From assembly GCF_012328925.1 (NCBI RefSeq), contig NZ_JAAXLS010000017.1:62001-126000 (forward strand): a DNA stretch of 64,000 bases. The letters run 5' to 3'. The stretch is from Amycolatopsis acididurans (lineage in GTDB: Bacteria > Actinomycetota > Actinomycetes > Mycobacteriales > Pseudonocardiaceae). The notes under the pieces were generated by a model that did no database searches, was not told the DNA's origin, and was given only the letters and a program-made list of their open reading frames with translations. Made by a program: the position numbers and the translations under genes. This document shows positions 31,964 through 40,592 of the stretch, piece by piece (position 1 is the stretch's first letter; each line of letters starts with the position of its first letter).

Positions 31964-32716
31964 TCAACGTATGAGATAGCCGCCGTCGGCTACGAGTGCC
32001 TGGCCGGTCACCAGCGAGGACGCGGGGGAGCACAGCCACAGGCTCGCCTGCGCGACCTCCTCCGGCGTGCCCAGCCGCCCGAGCAGGCTGAGCCGGGCCG
32101 CCATATCGGCTTCGCTCTCCCCGCGTGCGGTACGCGCCTTGAGCACCATCGGCGTGTTGATCGCGCCGGGGCACACGGCGTTGACCCGGACGCCCGCCGC
32201 CGCGTATTCGAGCGCGGCGGTGCGGGTCAGCCCGATGATCGCGTGCTTGGCCGCGGTGTAGGCGGGCGAACCGGCCTGTGCGCGCATCGAGCGGATCGAG
32301 CCGATGTTGACGACCGCGCACGGACCGTCCTGAGCGAGCATCTGCGCGATCTCGTACTTGAGACACAGCAGAACCGAGGTCAGGTTGACGTCCAGCACCC
32401 GCCGGAACGACTCCACGTCGGCGTCCACGATCCGCGTGGTGTCGGGAGGACAGGCCGCGTTGTTGACGGCGTAGTCGAGCCTGCCGTGGTGCGCGACCGT
32501 CTCGGCGACCATGTTCTCGACCGCGGCCGGGCTGGTCACGTCGGTGTGCACGAAATGGCCGCCGATCTCGCCCGCGACGGCCTTGCCGCCCTCTGCGTCG
32601 AGGTCCGCGACCACGACGCGCGCCCCGGCGTCGGCGAAGGCATGCGCGGTGGCGCGCCCCATGCCGGAGCCACCGCCGGTCACGAGTGCCACCGTGGTTG
32701 CCGGGAGTACACCCAT
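31964..32716 (-). CDS. Short-chain dehydrogenase/reductase
   Basis: The 250-residue SDR has ALVTGGGSGMGRA (about 10-22) and VVADLDAEGG after strand 2 (NAD type). NNAACPPD replaces NNAG, and the catalytic residues are in NIGSIRSMRAQAGSPAYTAAKHA. VTGQALVADGGYLIR closes the protein. The ATG at 32716 follows AGGAGGT. It leads the SDR-amidohydrolase operon, divergent from the ABC importer, across a promoter with two TGATnA-type sites. Confidence 0.9.
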   Translation of the reverse strand: MGVLPATTVALVTGGGSGMGRATAHAFADAGARVVVADLDAEGGKAVAGEIGGHFVHTDVTSPAAVENMVAETVAHHGRLDYAVNNAACPPDTTRIVDADVESFRRVLDVNLTSVLLCLKYEIAQMLAQDGPCAVVNIGSIRSMRAQAGSPAYTAAKHAIIGLTRTAALEYAAAGVRVNAVCPGAINTPMVLKARTARGESEADMAARLSLLGRLGTPEEVAQASLWLCSPASSLVTGQALVADGGYLIR

Positions 32717-32732
32717 CAAAACCTCCTATTGC

Positions 32733-32747
32733 TGATAAACGTTATAT
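32733..32747 (+). promoter_or_regulatory. TGATnA-N3-TnA motif upstream of the SDR-amidohydrolase operon
   Basis: TGATAA-ACG-TTATAT is an ATAA/TTAT inverted repeat, the closest partner of the site at 13031-13045. It lies 17 bases upstream of the SDR start. Confidence 0.45.
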
Positions 32748-32821
32748 TGAATTACAGTGCTGTCAAGAGGTCTCGAAGGGGTGGACAGATCTACGGTCGC
32801 GGCTTACCGTATGGCAACTCA

Positions 32822-32836
32822 TACGAATCATAATCA
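32822..32836 (-). promoter_or_regulatory. TGATnA-N3-TnA motif upstream of the ABC importer operon
   Basis: On the minus strand the bases read TGATTA-TGA-TTCGTA, sharing TGATTATGAT with the site at 38479-38493 before the second binding protein. It lies about 28 bases before the binding-protein ATG. Confidence 0.4.
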
Positions 32837-32863
32837 TAGATTCGTTCTCCATCGGAGGCGTCA

Positions 32864-34039
32864 ATGAAGATCGCTAGGTGGTCACGTCCGGCGACGGTGC
32901 TCGCCGGGGCAGCGGTACTGGTCGCGGGACTGACGGCGTGTGGCGGTTCGTCCGGTGCCGGCACGAGCGGGGGCGGCCTGCCGCAGACGATCAAGATCAT
33001 GTCGATCAAGGAGATGACCGGCGCCGTCGCGTTCGCCGGCACGAACGCGACCAAGGGCGTCGACCTGGCCGTCGACGAGATCGCCAAGCAGAAGTTCCTT
33101 GGTGACACCAAGCTCGAGATCGACCTCAAGGACAGTGCGGCCAGTCCGCAGGAGGCGGCCAGCTACGCCACCCAGGCACTGTCGGACAAGAACTACTCGG
33201 CCATTCTCGGTCCGGCCGCGAGCGCGCAGGCCGCCGCGATCTCCCCGATCGCGCAGAAGTCGAAGATGCCGGTCATCTACACGCAGGCGGGTAGTAACGG
33301 GGTGCTCACCGGCGACTACACCTTCCGCGTCACCGCCCCGGCGAGCTCGTACTTCCAGCTCGCGGGCGAGTACCTGCAGCGCAAGGGCGTGAAGACCGCG
33401 GCCGTGCTCTACAACAGCGGCAACCCGACGCTCGCCGAACTCGGCCAGCAGACCGCGCCGCAGCTGGGCCAGAAGTACGGCTTCACGATCACCAGCTCCG
33501 ACGGTGTGCAAACGAGCGCGCAGGACTTCACGGCCAACGGCAGCAAGATCGCGGCGGCCAATCCCGGTGCGGTGTTCGTCCTGCTCAACGGGCCGCAGAA
33601 CCCGACGGCGATCATGCAGCTGCGGCAGAACGGTTACCGCGGCGAGATCGTCGGCATGACCTCGATGGGCGCCGGGAACCTCGCCTCCGCCGGACAGGCC
33701 GCCGCGGGTGCCGTGTGGCCGAGTGACTTCAGCGCGCTCGCGGAGAACGCGAGCAGCAAGAAGTTCGTGGACGCGTACAAGGCGAAGTACAACGGCGAGC
33801 TCCCGAACAACTACGCCGCCGAGGCCTACGACGCCGCCTGGTTCCTCACGCGCGGCATCAAGGAGGCAGGCAGCGCGGATCGCATCAAGATGCAGCAGGG
33901 GCTGGCGAAGGTCGCCGCCGCCGGTTTCGACGGAGCCGAGGGCAAGCTGACGTTCGAGGGCAACGACCTGCGGGTGCAGGGCGTGCTCGCCGGCTGGGAC
34001 GGCGGCAAGGAGATCATCGTCCCGGGAACGCGGTCCTGA
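32864..34039 (+). CDS. Branched-chain-type ABC transporter substrate-binding lipoprotein
   Basis: The 391-residue Peripla_BP_6-type protein has a lipoprotein signal (MKIARWSRPATVLAGAAVLV, lipobox LTAC with Cys26). The mature protein starts with a short flexible GGSSGAGTSGGG tail. IKIMSIKEMTGAVAFAGTNATKGVDLAVDEI is the first binding lobe. Family members bind amino acids, amides or aromatic and alicyclic acids. It is the first gene of a five-gene importer operon. A clear paralog lies at 37287-38441, with SIKEMTGAAAFAGT in the same place. Confidence 0.9.
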   Translation: MKIARWSRPATVLAGAAVLVAGLTACGGSSGAGTSGGGLPQTIKIMSIKEMTGAVAFAGTNATKGVDLAVDEIAKQKFLGDTKLEIDLKDSAASPQEAASYATQALSDKNYSAILGPAASAQAAAISPIAQKSKMPVIYTQAGSNGVLTGDYTFRVTAPASSYFQLAGEYLQRKGVKTAAVLYNSGNPTLAELGQQTAPQLGQKYGFTITSSDGVQTSAQDFTANGSKIAAANPGAVFVLLNGPQNPTAIMQLRQNGYRGEIVGMTSMGAGNLASAGQAAAGAVWPSDFSALAENASSKKFVDAYKAKYNGELPNNYAAEAYDAAWFLTRGIKEAGSADRIKMQQGLAKVAAAGFDGAEGKLTFEGNDLRVQGVLAGWDGGKEIIVPGTRS

Positions 34040-34040
34040 C

Positions 34041-34931
34041 ATGGCCCAGAACCTGATCAACGCGATCACGCTCGGATCGCTGTACCTGCTGTTCGCGCTG
34101 GGCATGAGCCTCGCGTGGGGCACGATCGGGATCCTGAACTTCGCGCACGGCTCGATCTTCATGTTCTCCTCGTTCACCTGCTACCTGCTCGTGCAGCACG
34201 TCGCGTTGCCGATGCCGGTGCTGATCCTGATCGGGCTCGCGGTGGGCGCGGCGCTGTCGGTGCTGGTGCAGGTGCTGGCGTTCGAGCCGATCAAGCGGCG
34301 CAATCCCGATCCGCATCGCGCCGAACTGCAGATCCTCGTCGGCGGGATCGGCATCGCGAGCGTTCCGCTCGCCGTGGCGCAGCACCTGACCAAGAGCGTC
34401 CCGTTCGGCTATTCGAAGAGCACGTTCGAGGTCGAGGTGTTCCACCTCGGGCCGGTGCAGCTGACCAACGTGCAGTTGGTGATCCTCGTGGCGGCACTGG
34501 TGCTGGCCGGATCCGTCGGCTGGTGGCTGCGCTCGGCGCGGGCCGGGCTCGCGCTGCGGGCGATCGGCGTGGACGCCGAGGTCGCCGGGATCCTCGGGGT
34601 GAACCGGCGACGGCTCGCGCTGGGGACGATGGCGGTCGCGGGTGCGCTGGCCGGGGTCGCCGGAGTGCTGCTGACCTACTACCTGGGATCGATCGCCGCG
34701 GAGAGCGGGGACGGGTTCCTGCTCAAGGCGTTCGCCGCGATCGTGCTCGGCGGTATCGGCTCGGTCGGCGGCGCCGTCGCGGGCGCGATGATCCTCGCGC
34801 TCGCCGAAACCGCGGTCGTCACCCAGACCTCCGGGATGTGGGTCGACGCGGTGTCGTTCGGGTTGATCTTCGCGGTGCTGCTGTTCCGCCCGCGTGGGCT
34901 CTTCGGCCGCAAGGAGGTGCGCCGGACATGA
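34041..34931 (+). CDS. Branched-chain-type ABC transporter permease (LivH-like)
   Basis: The 296-residue membrane protein has about eight hydrophobic helices and the LivH signature GTIGILNFAHGSIFMFSS near 31-48. AFAAIVLGGIGSVGGAVAGA near 238-257 is the permease loop that contacts the ATPases. It is one base after the binding-protein stop, and the LivM ATG overlaps its stop (ATGA). Confidence 0.92.
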   Translation: MAQNLINAITLGSLYLLFALGMSLAWGTIGILNFAHGSIFMFSSFTCYLLVQHVALPMPVLILIGLAVGAALSVLVQVLAFEPIKRRNPDPHRAELQILVGGIGIASVPLAVAQHLTKSVPFGYSKSTFEVEVFHLGPVQLTNVQLVILVAALVLAGSVGWWLRSARAGLALRAIGVDAEVAGILGVNRRRLALGTMAVAGALAGVAGVLLTYYLGSIAAESGDGFLLKAFAAIVLGGIGSVGGAVAGAMILALAETAVVTQTSGMWVDAVSFGLIFAVLLFRPRGLFGRKEVRRT

Positions 34932-35797
34932 CCGACTGGTTCGACGCGAACATCGTCCTCATCCAGTCCACGTTCGTCAGTCTCCTGCTGGCGCTGAGCA
35001 TCCAGGTTCCGTTGCGGGCCGGGGTGTTCTCCTTCGCCGGGATCGGCAGCTACGGTGTCGGCGCGTACACGGCGGCGATCGTGACGATCCGGTTGGAATG
35101 GCCCGCGTTCGCGGCGATCGCGGCCGGGGCCGTGCTCGCGGCCGGCATCGGTTACGTGCTCGCGCTGGTGTTGTCACGGCTCGGCGGGCTGTACCTGGGC
35201 ATGGCGACGATCGCGTTCTCCCTCATCTTCTCGGTGTTCGTCATCAACGGCGGCGATCTGACCGGTGGCGCGCAAGGGTTGTTCGGTGCCATCAGTGATC
35301 TGACCACCGGTGGTGTCGTCGGCGTCGCCGTGGTCGTGGTGGTGCTGCTGGCATTGTCCGAACGGGGCCGGATCGGGCGGCGGATCGCCGCCGTGCGCGA
35401 GGATCCGGAGCTGGCGATGTCCACCGGTGTGCCGGTGCTCGCGATCCGTCAACTGTCCTTTGTGATCAGTGGGGCACTCGGCGCGTGCGCCGGTGCGATG
35501 AACACGTTGCTGCGCAGCACGGTCTCGCCGGACGAGATCGGCTTCCAGCTCGTGGTGCTCGCCCTCACGATGATCATCGTCGGGGGTTCGCGGTCGTGGC
35601 TGGGAGCGTTCCTCGGCGCGGTCATCTTCACCTGGCTGCCCAGCGTGCTGGAGTTCGTCGGCGACTGGCAGACGGTGGTGTACGGCGCACTCGTCGCGCT
35701 CGCCGCGATCTTCGTGCCGGGCGGCCTGCTCGGTGTGCTGCAACAGGGGTACCGGCGCCGGCGGCGGCGTGCGGTGGCGATCGGAGGTACGTCATGA
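34928..35797 (+). CDS. Branched-chain-type ABC transporter permease (LivM-like)
   Basis: The 289-residue permease has multiple membrane helices and the LivM-type N-terminal run RAGVFSFAGIGSYGVGAYTAAIV near 32-54. GGARIGR-like RGRIGRRIAAVREDPELAMSTGV and GFQLVVLALTMIIVGGSRSWLGAFLGA carry the ATPase-coupling loop. It overlaps both neighbours (ATGA at each junction). The C-terminus ends in a cluster of arginines after GVLQQGY. Confidence 0.9.
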   Translation: MTDWFDANIVLIQSTFVSLLLALSIQVPLRAGVFSFAGIGSYGVGAYTAAIVTIRLEWPAFAAIAAGAVLAAGIGYVLALVLSRLGGLYLGMATIAFSLIFSVFVINGGDLTGGAQGLFGAISDLTTGGVVGVAVVVVVLLALSERGRIGRRIAAVREDPELAMSTGVPVLAIRQLSFVISGALGACAGAMNTLLRSTVSPDEIGFQLVVLALTMIIVGGSRSWLGAFLGAVIFTWLPSVLEFVGDWQTVVYGALVALAAIFVPGGLLGVLQQGYRRRRRRAVAIGGTS

Positions 35798-36516
35798 CCT
35801 CGGATGTGCTGGTGGCCGAGGATGTCGCCGTGCACTACGGCGGCATCAAGGCCGTCGACGGTATCGACCTCACGCTGACGCCCGGCCGGATCTGCGGGCT
35901 GCTGGGGCCGAACGGGTCGGGAAAAAGCACGCTGCTCGCGGCGATCACGCGGCTCGTTCCGTTGACGCGCGGCAGGCTACTGCTCGACGGCAAGGAGTAC
36001 CACCGCGCGGCACCGGCGTCGCTGGCGAAACGTGGCGTCGCGCGCACGTTCCAGACCGTGCGGCTGCTACCGGATCTGACCGTGCTGGAGAACGTGCAGG
36101 TCGGCGCGGACCTGCACGGCCGCAAGGCGGGCGGCGCCGCGGAGGCGATCGAGCGAACCGGTATCGGCGATGTCGTCTCGGCATGGCCCGGTGAGCTGTC
36201 CTACGGCATGGCGCGGCGGGTGGAGATCGCGCGGGCGCTGGCGATGCGGCCGCGGCTGCTGCTGCTCGACGAGCCCACGGCGGGCATGAACCAGGCCGAG
36301 CGCAAGGAGATTTCCGCGCTGCTGCGGGATCTTCGGGAGGAAGGCCTCGCGCAGCTGCTGGTGGAACATGACGTGCAGATGATGGTCGACACCTGCGACG
36401 ACTTGGTGGCGATGAACTTCGGCGCGGTCGTGGCGCGGGGCACGCCGCACGAGGTCGTGCAGAACGCCGCCGTGCGGGAAGCCTATCTCGGGAAGCGAGG
36501 ACGTGCTCATGCTTGA
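35794..36516 (+). CDS. Branched-chain-type ABC transporter ATP-binding protein (LivG-like)
   Basis: The 240-residue ATPase has Walker A GPNGSGKST near 41-49, the Q-loop in ARTFQTVRLL, and the LivG-type signature LSYGMARRVEIARAL. Walker B is LLLLDEPTAGMN, followed by the switch His in LVEHD. LSYGM instead of LSGGQ is usual for LivG. It overlaps the LivM stop (ATGA), and its last codons overlap the LivF start. Confidence 0.92.
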   Translation: MTSDVLVAEDVAVHYGGIKAVDGIDLTLTPGRICGLLGPNGSGKSTLLAAITRLVPLTRGRLLLDGKEYHRAAPASLAKRGVARTFQTVRLLPDLTVLENVQVGADLHGRKAGGAAEAIERTGIGDVVSAWPGELSYGMARRVEIARALAMRPRLLLLDEPTAGMNQAERKEISALLRDLREEGLAQLLVEHDVQMMVDTCDDLVAMNFGAVVARGTPHEVVQNAAVREAYLGKRGRAHA

Positions 36517-37225
36517 GATCCGCGATCTGCATGTCTCCTACGGGCGGGTCGACGCCGTGCGCGGGGTGAGCGCGTCGGCCGGGCCCGGCCGCGTGACGCT
36601 CGTGCTCGGCGCGAACGGTGCCGGGAAGACGACGACGCTGCGCGCCGTGGCCGGGCTGCAACCGGTGCGGTCGGGTGCGGTCTTGCTGGACGGCAAGGAT
36701 GTCACGGGCCGACCGACGCACAAGCTCGTCGGCGCGGGCTTGGCGTTGGTGCCCGAGGGCCGGCGTGTGCTGGCCCCGCTCAGCGTCGAGGAGAACCTGG
36801 TGCTGGGCGGGTACACCGTGTCGAAGCAGCAAGCGGCTTCGACGCTGGAACGGGTGTACGAGATGTTTCCGATCCTTCGCGAGCGGCGCACGGGCGCGGC
36901 GGGGCTGTTGTCCGGCGGCGAGCAGCAGATGCTCGCGTTCGGACGGGCTCTGATGTCCTCGCCGCGCGTCATGATGCTCGACGAGCCGTCGATGGGCCTG
37001 GCGCCGGCGATGGTGGACCTCGTGCTCGCGGCGGTGCGGGAGATCGCCGATTCGGGGATCGCGTTGCTGGTGGTCGAGCAGAACGCCGACCTGGGCCTGG
37101 AAATCGCGGACGACGTGGTCGTCGTGGCCCGCGGTGAGGTCGCGTTCAGCGGTTCGGTGGAACAGGCCCGTTCGGACGCCGCGGTGGTCCGCGCGTTTCT
37201 GGGAGACGCGGCCGCACTCGCCTGA
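36509..37225 (+). CDS. Branched-chain-type ABC transporter ATP-binding protein (LivF-like)
   Basis: The 238-residue ATPase has Walker A GANGAGKTT near 36-44, VPEGRRVLAPLSVEENL typical of LivF, the signature LSGGEQQM, and Walker B MMLDEPSMGLAP. The ATG at 36509 is favoured, with GAGGA seven bases upstream; GTG at 36503 is an alternative. Together with LivG it powers the importer. It ends the operon just before a strong terminator. Confidence 0.92.
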   Translation: MLEIRDLHVSYGRVDAVRGVSASAGPGRVTLVLGANGAGKTTTLRAVAGLQPVRSGAVLLDGKDVTGRPTHKLVGAGLALVPEGRRVLAPLSVEENLVLGGYTVSKQQAASTLERVYEMFPILRERRTGAAGLLSGGEQQMLAFGRALMSSPRVMMLDEPSMGLAPAMVDLVLAAVREIADSGIALLVVEQNADLGLEIADDVVVVARGEVAFSGSVEQARSDAAVVRAFLGDAAALA

Positions 37226-37234
37226 TCCGCCTGC

Positions 37235-37283
37235 CGTGAGGGACCCCGTCATGGTGCTCTGCGCCATGACGGGGTCCCTCACG
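37235..37283. terminator. 20-bp perfect hairpin, bidirectional terminator
   Basis: Bases 37235-37254 pair perfectly with 37264-37283 across a nine-base loop. It lies between the convergent LivF gene and the second substrate-binding gene. Its 5' arm includes the 15-base sequence TGCCGTGAGGGACCC (37232-37246) seen also at 31076-31090. Confidence 0.85.
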
Positions 37284-37286
37284 CTT

Positions 37287-38441
37287 TCAGCCCGCTGCCT
37301 TGCTCAGTAGGGCTTCCTTCTTGCCGTCCCACTGCACGAGCAGGCCCGGCAGCCTCAGGTCGCGGTTGGTGAACTTCAGCTTGCCCTCCGCTCCGTCGAA
37401 ACCGGTGCCGGCCACCGCGTCGAGTGCCTTCTGCAGTTCCTGCCGGTCGGCGCTGTTGCCCTGCTTCAGCGCCCGTGCCAGCATCCAGATCGAGTCGTAG
37501 GATTCGGCGGCGTAGTTCATCGGGTCCTCGCCGAACTTCTGCCGGTACCGCGAGACGAAGTTCTGCGTCTCCGGCGAGGAGTCGGCGACGTTGAAGTCCG
37601 TCGCCCAGGCCATACCGACGCCGGCCTGCCCCGCCGGGGCCATGTTGTTGCCGCTGGCCGACTGGTTGCCGACGATCGGCCCGGTGTACCCGCTCTGTCG
37701 CAGCTGCGTCACCATCGCCGGGTTCTGCGCCCCGATGAGCAGGACGATCGCCGCGTCTGGTTTACCGCCCGCCATTTGCGCGGCCGGTGTGGTGAAGTCC
37801 TGTGTGGATAGCTGAACGGCGTTGGTGTCCTTGATCGTGAACCCGTACTGCCTCGCCATGTCGGGAATCACCTTCGTGGCCAGTTCGACGAGCGTGGGGG
37901 AGCCGGAGTTGTACAGCACCGACACCGTCTTGACGTTCTTGTCTCGCAGATAGGGCCCGATATTGGCGGCGTAGAACGTCGTCTGAGGCGCGGTGACCCG
38001 GTAGATGTAGTCGCCGACCAGCACCCCGTCGCTGGAGGCTTGGGTGAAGATCGTCGGCATCTTCGACTTCTGCGCCACCGGTGCGATCGCGGCCGCCTGC
38101 TGACTGGAGAGGGGACCGGAAATGGCGGCGTACTTCTTGTCCGCGATGCCCTGCGTGGCCTTGCTCGCCGCGGTTTGCGCACTGTACTGGCTGTCCTCGA
38201 CATCGACCGCGAGTGTCGTGCCTCCGAGGTAGTGCTGCTGATTGATCTCGTCGACGGCCAGCTCGACGCCCTTCTGGGCGGACGTGCCGGCGAACGCCGC
38301 GGCACCGGTCATCTCCTTGATGGACAACACATGCACCGTCGAGGGCAACCCGCCCGAGGACGATCCGGTCGAGGTCGAACCGCAAGCCGAGAGCGCAAGT
38401 ACGGCCGCGAGTGGCACGGCGAACCTGTGTAGGCCGCGCAT
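37287..38441 (-). CDS. Second branched-chain-type ABC substrate-binding lipoprotein
   Basis: The 384-residue binding protein has a lipobox LSAC with Cys20 (MRGLHRFAVPLAAVLALSAC). VHVLSIKEMTGAAAFAGTSAQKGVELAVDEINQ and AESYDSIWMLARALKQG follow. It is a paralog of the first binding protein (32864): SIKEMTGA, AQKSKMP, VLYNSG, TQDFT and GFDGAEGKL recur in both. The ATG at 38441 follows GGAAG. No permease or ATPase genes accompany it, so it probably feeds the same importer with another ligand. It is convergent with LivF and divergent from the Fe-S flavoenzyme. Confidence 0.9.
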   Translation of the reverse strand: MRGLHRFAVPLAAVLALSACGSTSTGSSSGGLPSTVHVLSIKEMTGAAAFAGTSAQKGVELAVDEINQQHYLGGTTLAVDVEDSQYSAQTAASKATQGIADKKYAAISGPLSSQQAAAIAPVAQKSKMPTIFTQASSDGVLVGDYIYRVTAPQTTFYAANIGPYLRDKNVKTVSVLYNSGSPTLVELATKVIPDMARQYGFTIKDTNAVQLSTQDFTTPAAQMAGGKPDAAIVLLIGAQNPAMVTQLRQSGYTGPIVGNQSASGNNMAPAGQAGVGMAWATDFNVADSSPETQNFVSRYRQKFGEDPMNYAAESYDSIWMLARALKQGNSADRQELQKALDAVAGTGFDGAEGKLKFTNRDLRLPGLLVQWDGKKEALLSKAAG

Positions 38442-38478
38442 TTTCACTTCCATGAGAGATGGCCTCCAACACTGAGAA

Positions 38479-38493
38479 TGATTATGATAGATA
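38479..38493 (+). promoter_or_regulatory. TGATnA-N3-TnA motif between the second binding protein and the Fe-S flavoenzyme
   Basis: TGATTA-TGA-TAGATA matches the island motif and shares TGATTATGAT with the site at 32822-32836. Both sites lie upstream of the paralogous binding-protein genes, so the two may be co-regulated. Confidence 0.45.
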
Positions 38494-38548
38494 TTCGAGC
38501 GTCTCCCGAAAGTAGACGAGCCCGCGCCCGGGCACAAGGAGGTCAACG

Positions 38549-40492
38549 TTGACCGGCTACCCCAACCTGTTCAGTCCATTGAGGATCGGCACGATGCGGT
38601 TGCGGAACCGCGTGATGATGCCGCCGCACGGCTCCGCGATCGGGAACCTCTGGGGCAGCGAAGCGGACGCCGAACGCAATATCGCCTACTGGAAGGCGAG
38701 GGCCGAGGCCGGTGTCGCCTGGATCGACGGCGTTTCGGGACACATCCGCAACCGGTTCATCCCCGGCTTCGAACCGACCGGCATCGGCGCGGAGTACACG
38801 GGCTACTACCGGCTGCCGTTCTTCGTCGAGCGCGTGCAGCAGTTCGCCGACACGATGCACGCGGCGGGTGCCACGGTGAGCGCGCAGATGACGATGCAGG
38901 GCGGTGTGCCGCACGCGCCGTCGCCGACGCTGAGCAATCCGGTCACCAACGTGGTGCCGCACGTGCTCAACCGCGACGAGATCCGCTGGTTCGTCGACGA
39001 GTACCGCTATTCGGCCGAACGCGCGCAGCAGGCGCGGCTCGACGGCATCGAAATGCACCTCAACCACGACGACATGCTCGAATGGTTCCTTTCGCCGTTG
39101 ACCAACCACCGCACCGACGAGTACGGCGGCTCGCCGGAGAATCGGGCCAGGTTCGCTGTAGAAGCGCTTACCGCGGTGCGTGACGTGGTGGGCACCAGGA
39201 TGACCGTCGGTGTCCGGCTGAACCTGCGCGAGGAAGTGCCCGGCGGCTACGACGTGGGCGGAGGCAGGGAAATCGCGCAGTACCTGGAGTCCACGGGGCT
39301 CATCGATTTCGTGCATCTGGTGGTCGGCTCGCCGTGGGGCAATCCGAGCTACATCCAGCCCCATTTCTACGATCCGGGCCAGTGGGCCGCGCTGGCCGGC
39401 GAGATCAAACGTTCCCTCCGCATTCCGGTCGTCCACACCGGACGGATCAACGGCCCGGACGTGGCCGAGCGGGTGCTGGCGGACGGGCACGCCGACGTGG
39501 TCGGTATGGCGCGGGCACACATCGCGGATCCCGAGATCCTGGTGAAGGCGCGTGAAGGCAGGACCGATGACATCCGGCCGTGCGTCGGCGGCAACGACTG
39601 CATCAGCCGCCGCTACGTCGAGGGGCTGCCATTCGGCTGTGCGGTGAACCCGCACGCGGCCAAAGAAATCGACGGGGTGCGGCCGCGGGCCGACGTGGCC
39701 AAGCGCCTGCTGGTGGTCGGTGGCGGCCCGGCGGGCATGGAGCTGGCCGCGTTGACCGCGGAGGCCGGGCACGACGTCGCGATCTGGGAGGCCGGGGACC
39801 GGCTCGGCGGGCAGTTGCGGATCGCCGTCAACGCGCCGACCTACGACCAGTTCGCCCGCTACCTGGACTGGCAGACCCGGCGGCTGGACCGCCTGGGCGT
39901 CGATGTCCGGCTCGGCACGTCCGCCAACGCGGAGAACGTGCTCGCCGAACAGGCCGACGTGGTGGCCGTCGCGACCGGCGCCACGGTGCGCACGCCCGCG
40001 ATCCCCGGTGCCGACACCGCCGCGAACATTCGCGACGTGCTCACCGGAGCGGCGACCGTCGAGGGCCGGGTGCTGGTCGTCGCGCAGGACGACCACATGC
40101 CGCCGCTGGCCGTCGCGGACCACGTGAGCGAACGCGGGCACCAGGTCACGGTGGTCTACGCGACGCCCGGCCCGGCGCCGCTGCTCGGCCGCTACATCGC
40201 CGGTGGCATCCTCGGCCGTCTCGGCGAGCGCGACGTCGAGTTCCGGTTCATGGAGGAGGTCACCGAGATCGCCGGGGACGCCGTCGCGGTGCGGAACGTC
40301 TACTCGGGCCGGGCAGGCAAGCTGACCGGCTTCGATTCGGTGGTGCTGGCGTGCGGCGGTATTTCGGATTCGGCGTTGTACGAACAACTTCGCGAACGAC
40401 GCGAGCAGGTGCACGTACTGGGTGACGCGTACGCGCCGCGACGGCTGGTCTTCGCCACCCGGCAGGCTTATGCGCTGGCGCAGCTGATCTGA
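38549..40492 (+). CDS. 2,4-dienoyl-CoA reductase / trimethylamine dehydrogenase-type Fe-S flavoenzyme
   Basis: The 647-residue protein has an N-terminal old-yellow-enzyme barrel (NLFSPLRIGTMRLRNRVMMPPHG, HLNHDDMLEWFLSPLTNHRTDEYGG). A cluster loop with CVGGNDCISRRYVEGLPFGCAVNP near 347-370 follows, and then an FAD/NAD domain with VVGGGPAGMELA near 389. Family members have four cluster cysteines; here the second (C-x2-C) is Gly, so only three are present. It likely reduces an unsaturated acyl-CoA or an enone. The TTG start follows AAGGAGG. It stands alone, divergent from the second binding-protein gene. Confidence 0.88.
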   Translation: MTGYPNLFSPLRIGTMRLRNRVMMPPHGSAIGNLWGSEADAERNIAYWKARAEAGVAWIDGVSGHIRNRFIPGFEPTGIGAEYTGYYRLPFFVERVQQFADTMHAAGATVSAQMTMQGGVPHAPSPTLSNPVTNVVPHVLNRDEIRWFVDEYRYSAERAQQARLDGIEMHLNHDDMLEWFLSPLTNHRTDEYGGSPENRARFAVEALTAVRDVVGTRMTVGVRLNLREEVPGGYDVGGGREIAQYLESTGLIDFVHLVVGSPWGNPSYIQPHFYDPGQWAALAGEIKRSLRIPVVHTGRINGPDVAERVLADGHADVVGMARAHIADPEILVKAREGRTDDIRPCVGGNDCISRRYVEGLPFGCAVNPHAAKEIDGVRPRADVAKRLLVVGGGPAGMELAALTAEAGHDVAIWEAGDRLGGQLRIAVNAPTYDQFARYLDWQTRRLDRLGVDVRLGTSANAENVLAEQADVVAVATGATVRTPAIPGADTAANIRDVLTGAATVEGRVLVVAQDDHMPPLAVADHVSERGHQVTVVYATPGPAPLLGRYIAGGILGRLGERDVEFRFMEEVTEIAGDAVAVRNVYSGRAGKLTGFDSVVLACGGISDSALYEQLRERREQVHVLGDAYAPRRLVFATRQAYALAQLI

Positions 40493-40592
40493 CGGCTGCG
40501 GACCCAGCCGGGATCGCGGCGGGCGGCGCGGGCGGCCACGCGGTCGGCCAGAAGCGCCGCTCGCGCCGGTCACCAGGATCACGAAACCGCAG

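Noticed and set aside
40545..40582. A fragment starting GTG-ATC-CTG that reads MILVTGASGA
   Set aside because: It resembles the start of an NAD-binding protein but is only about ten codons long, so it was not listed as a gene. It may be a deletion stump.
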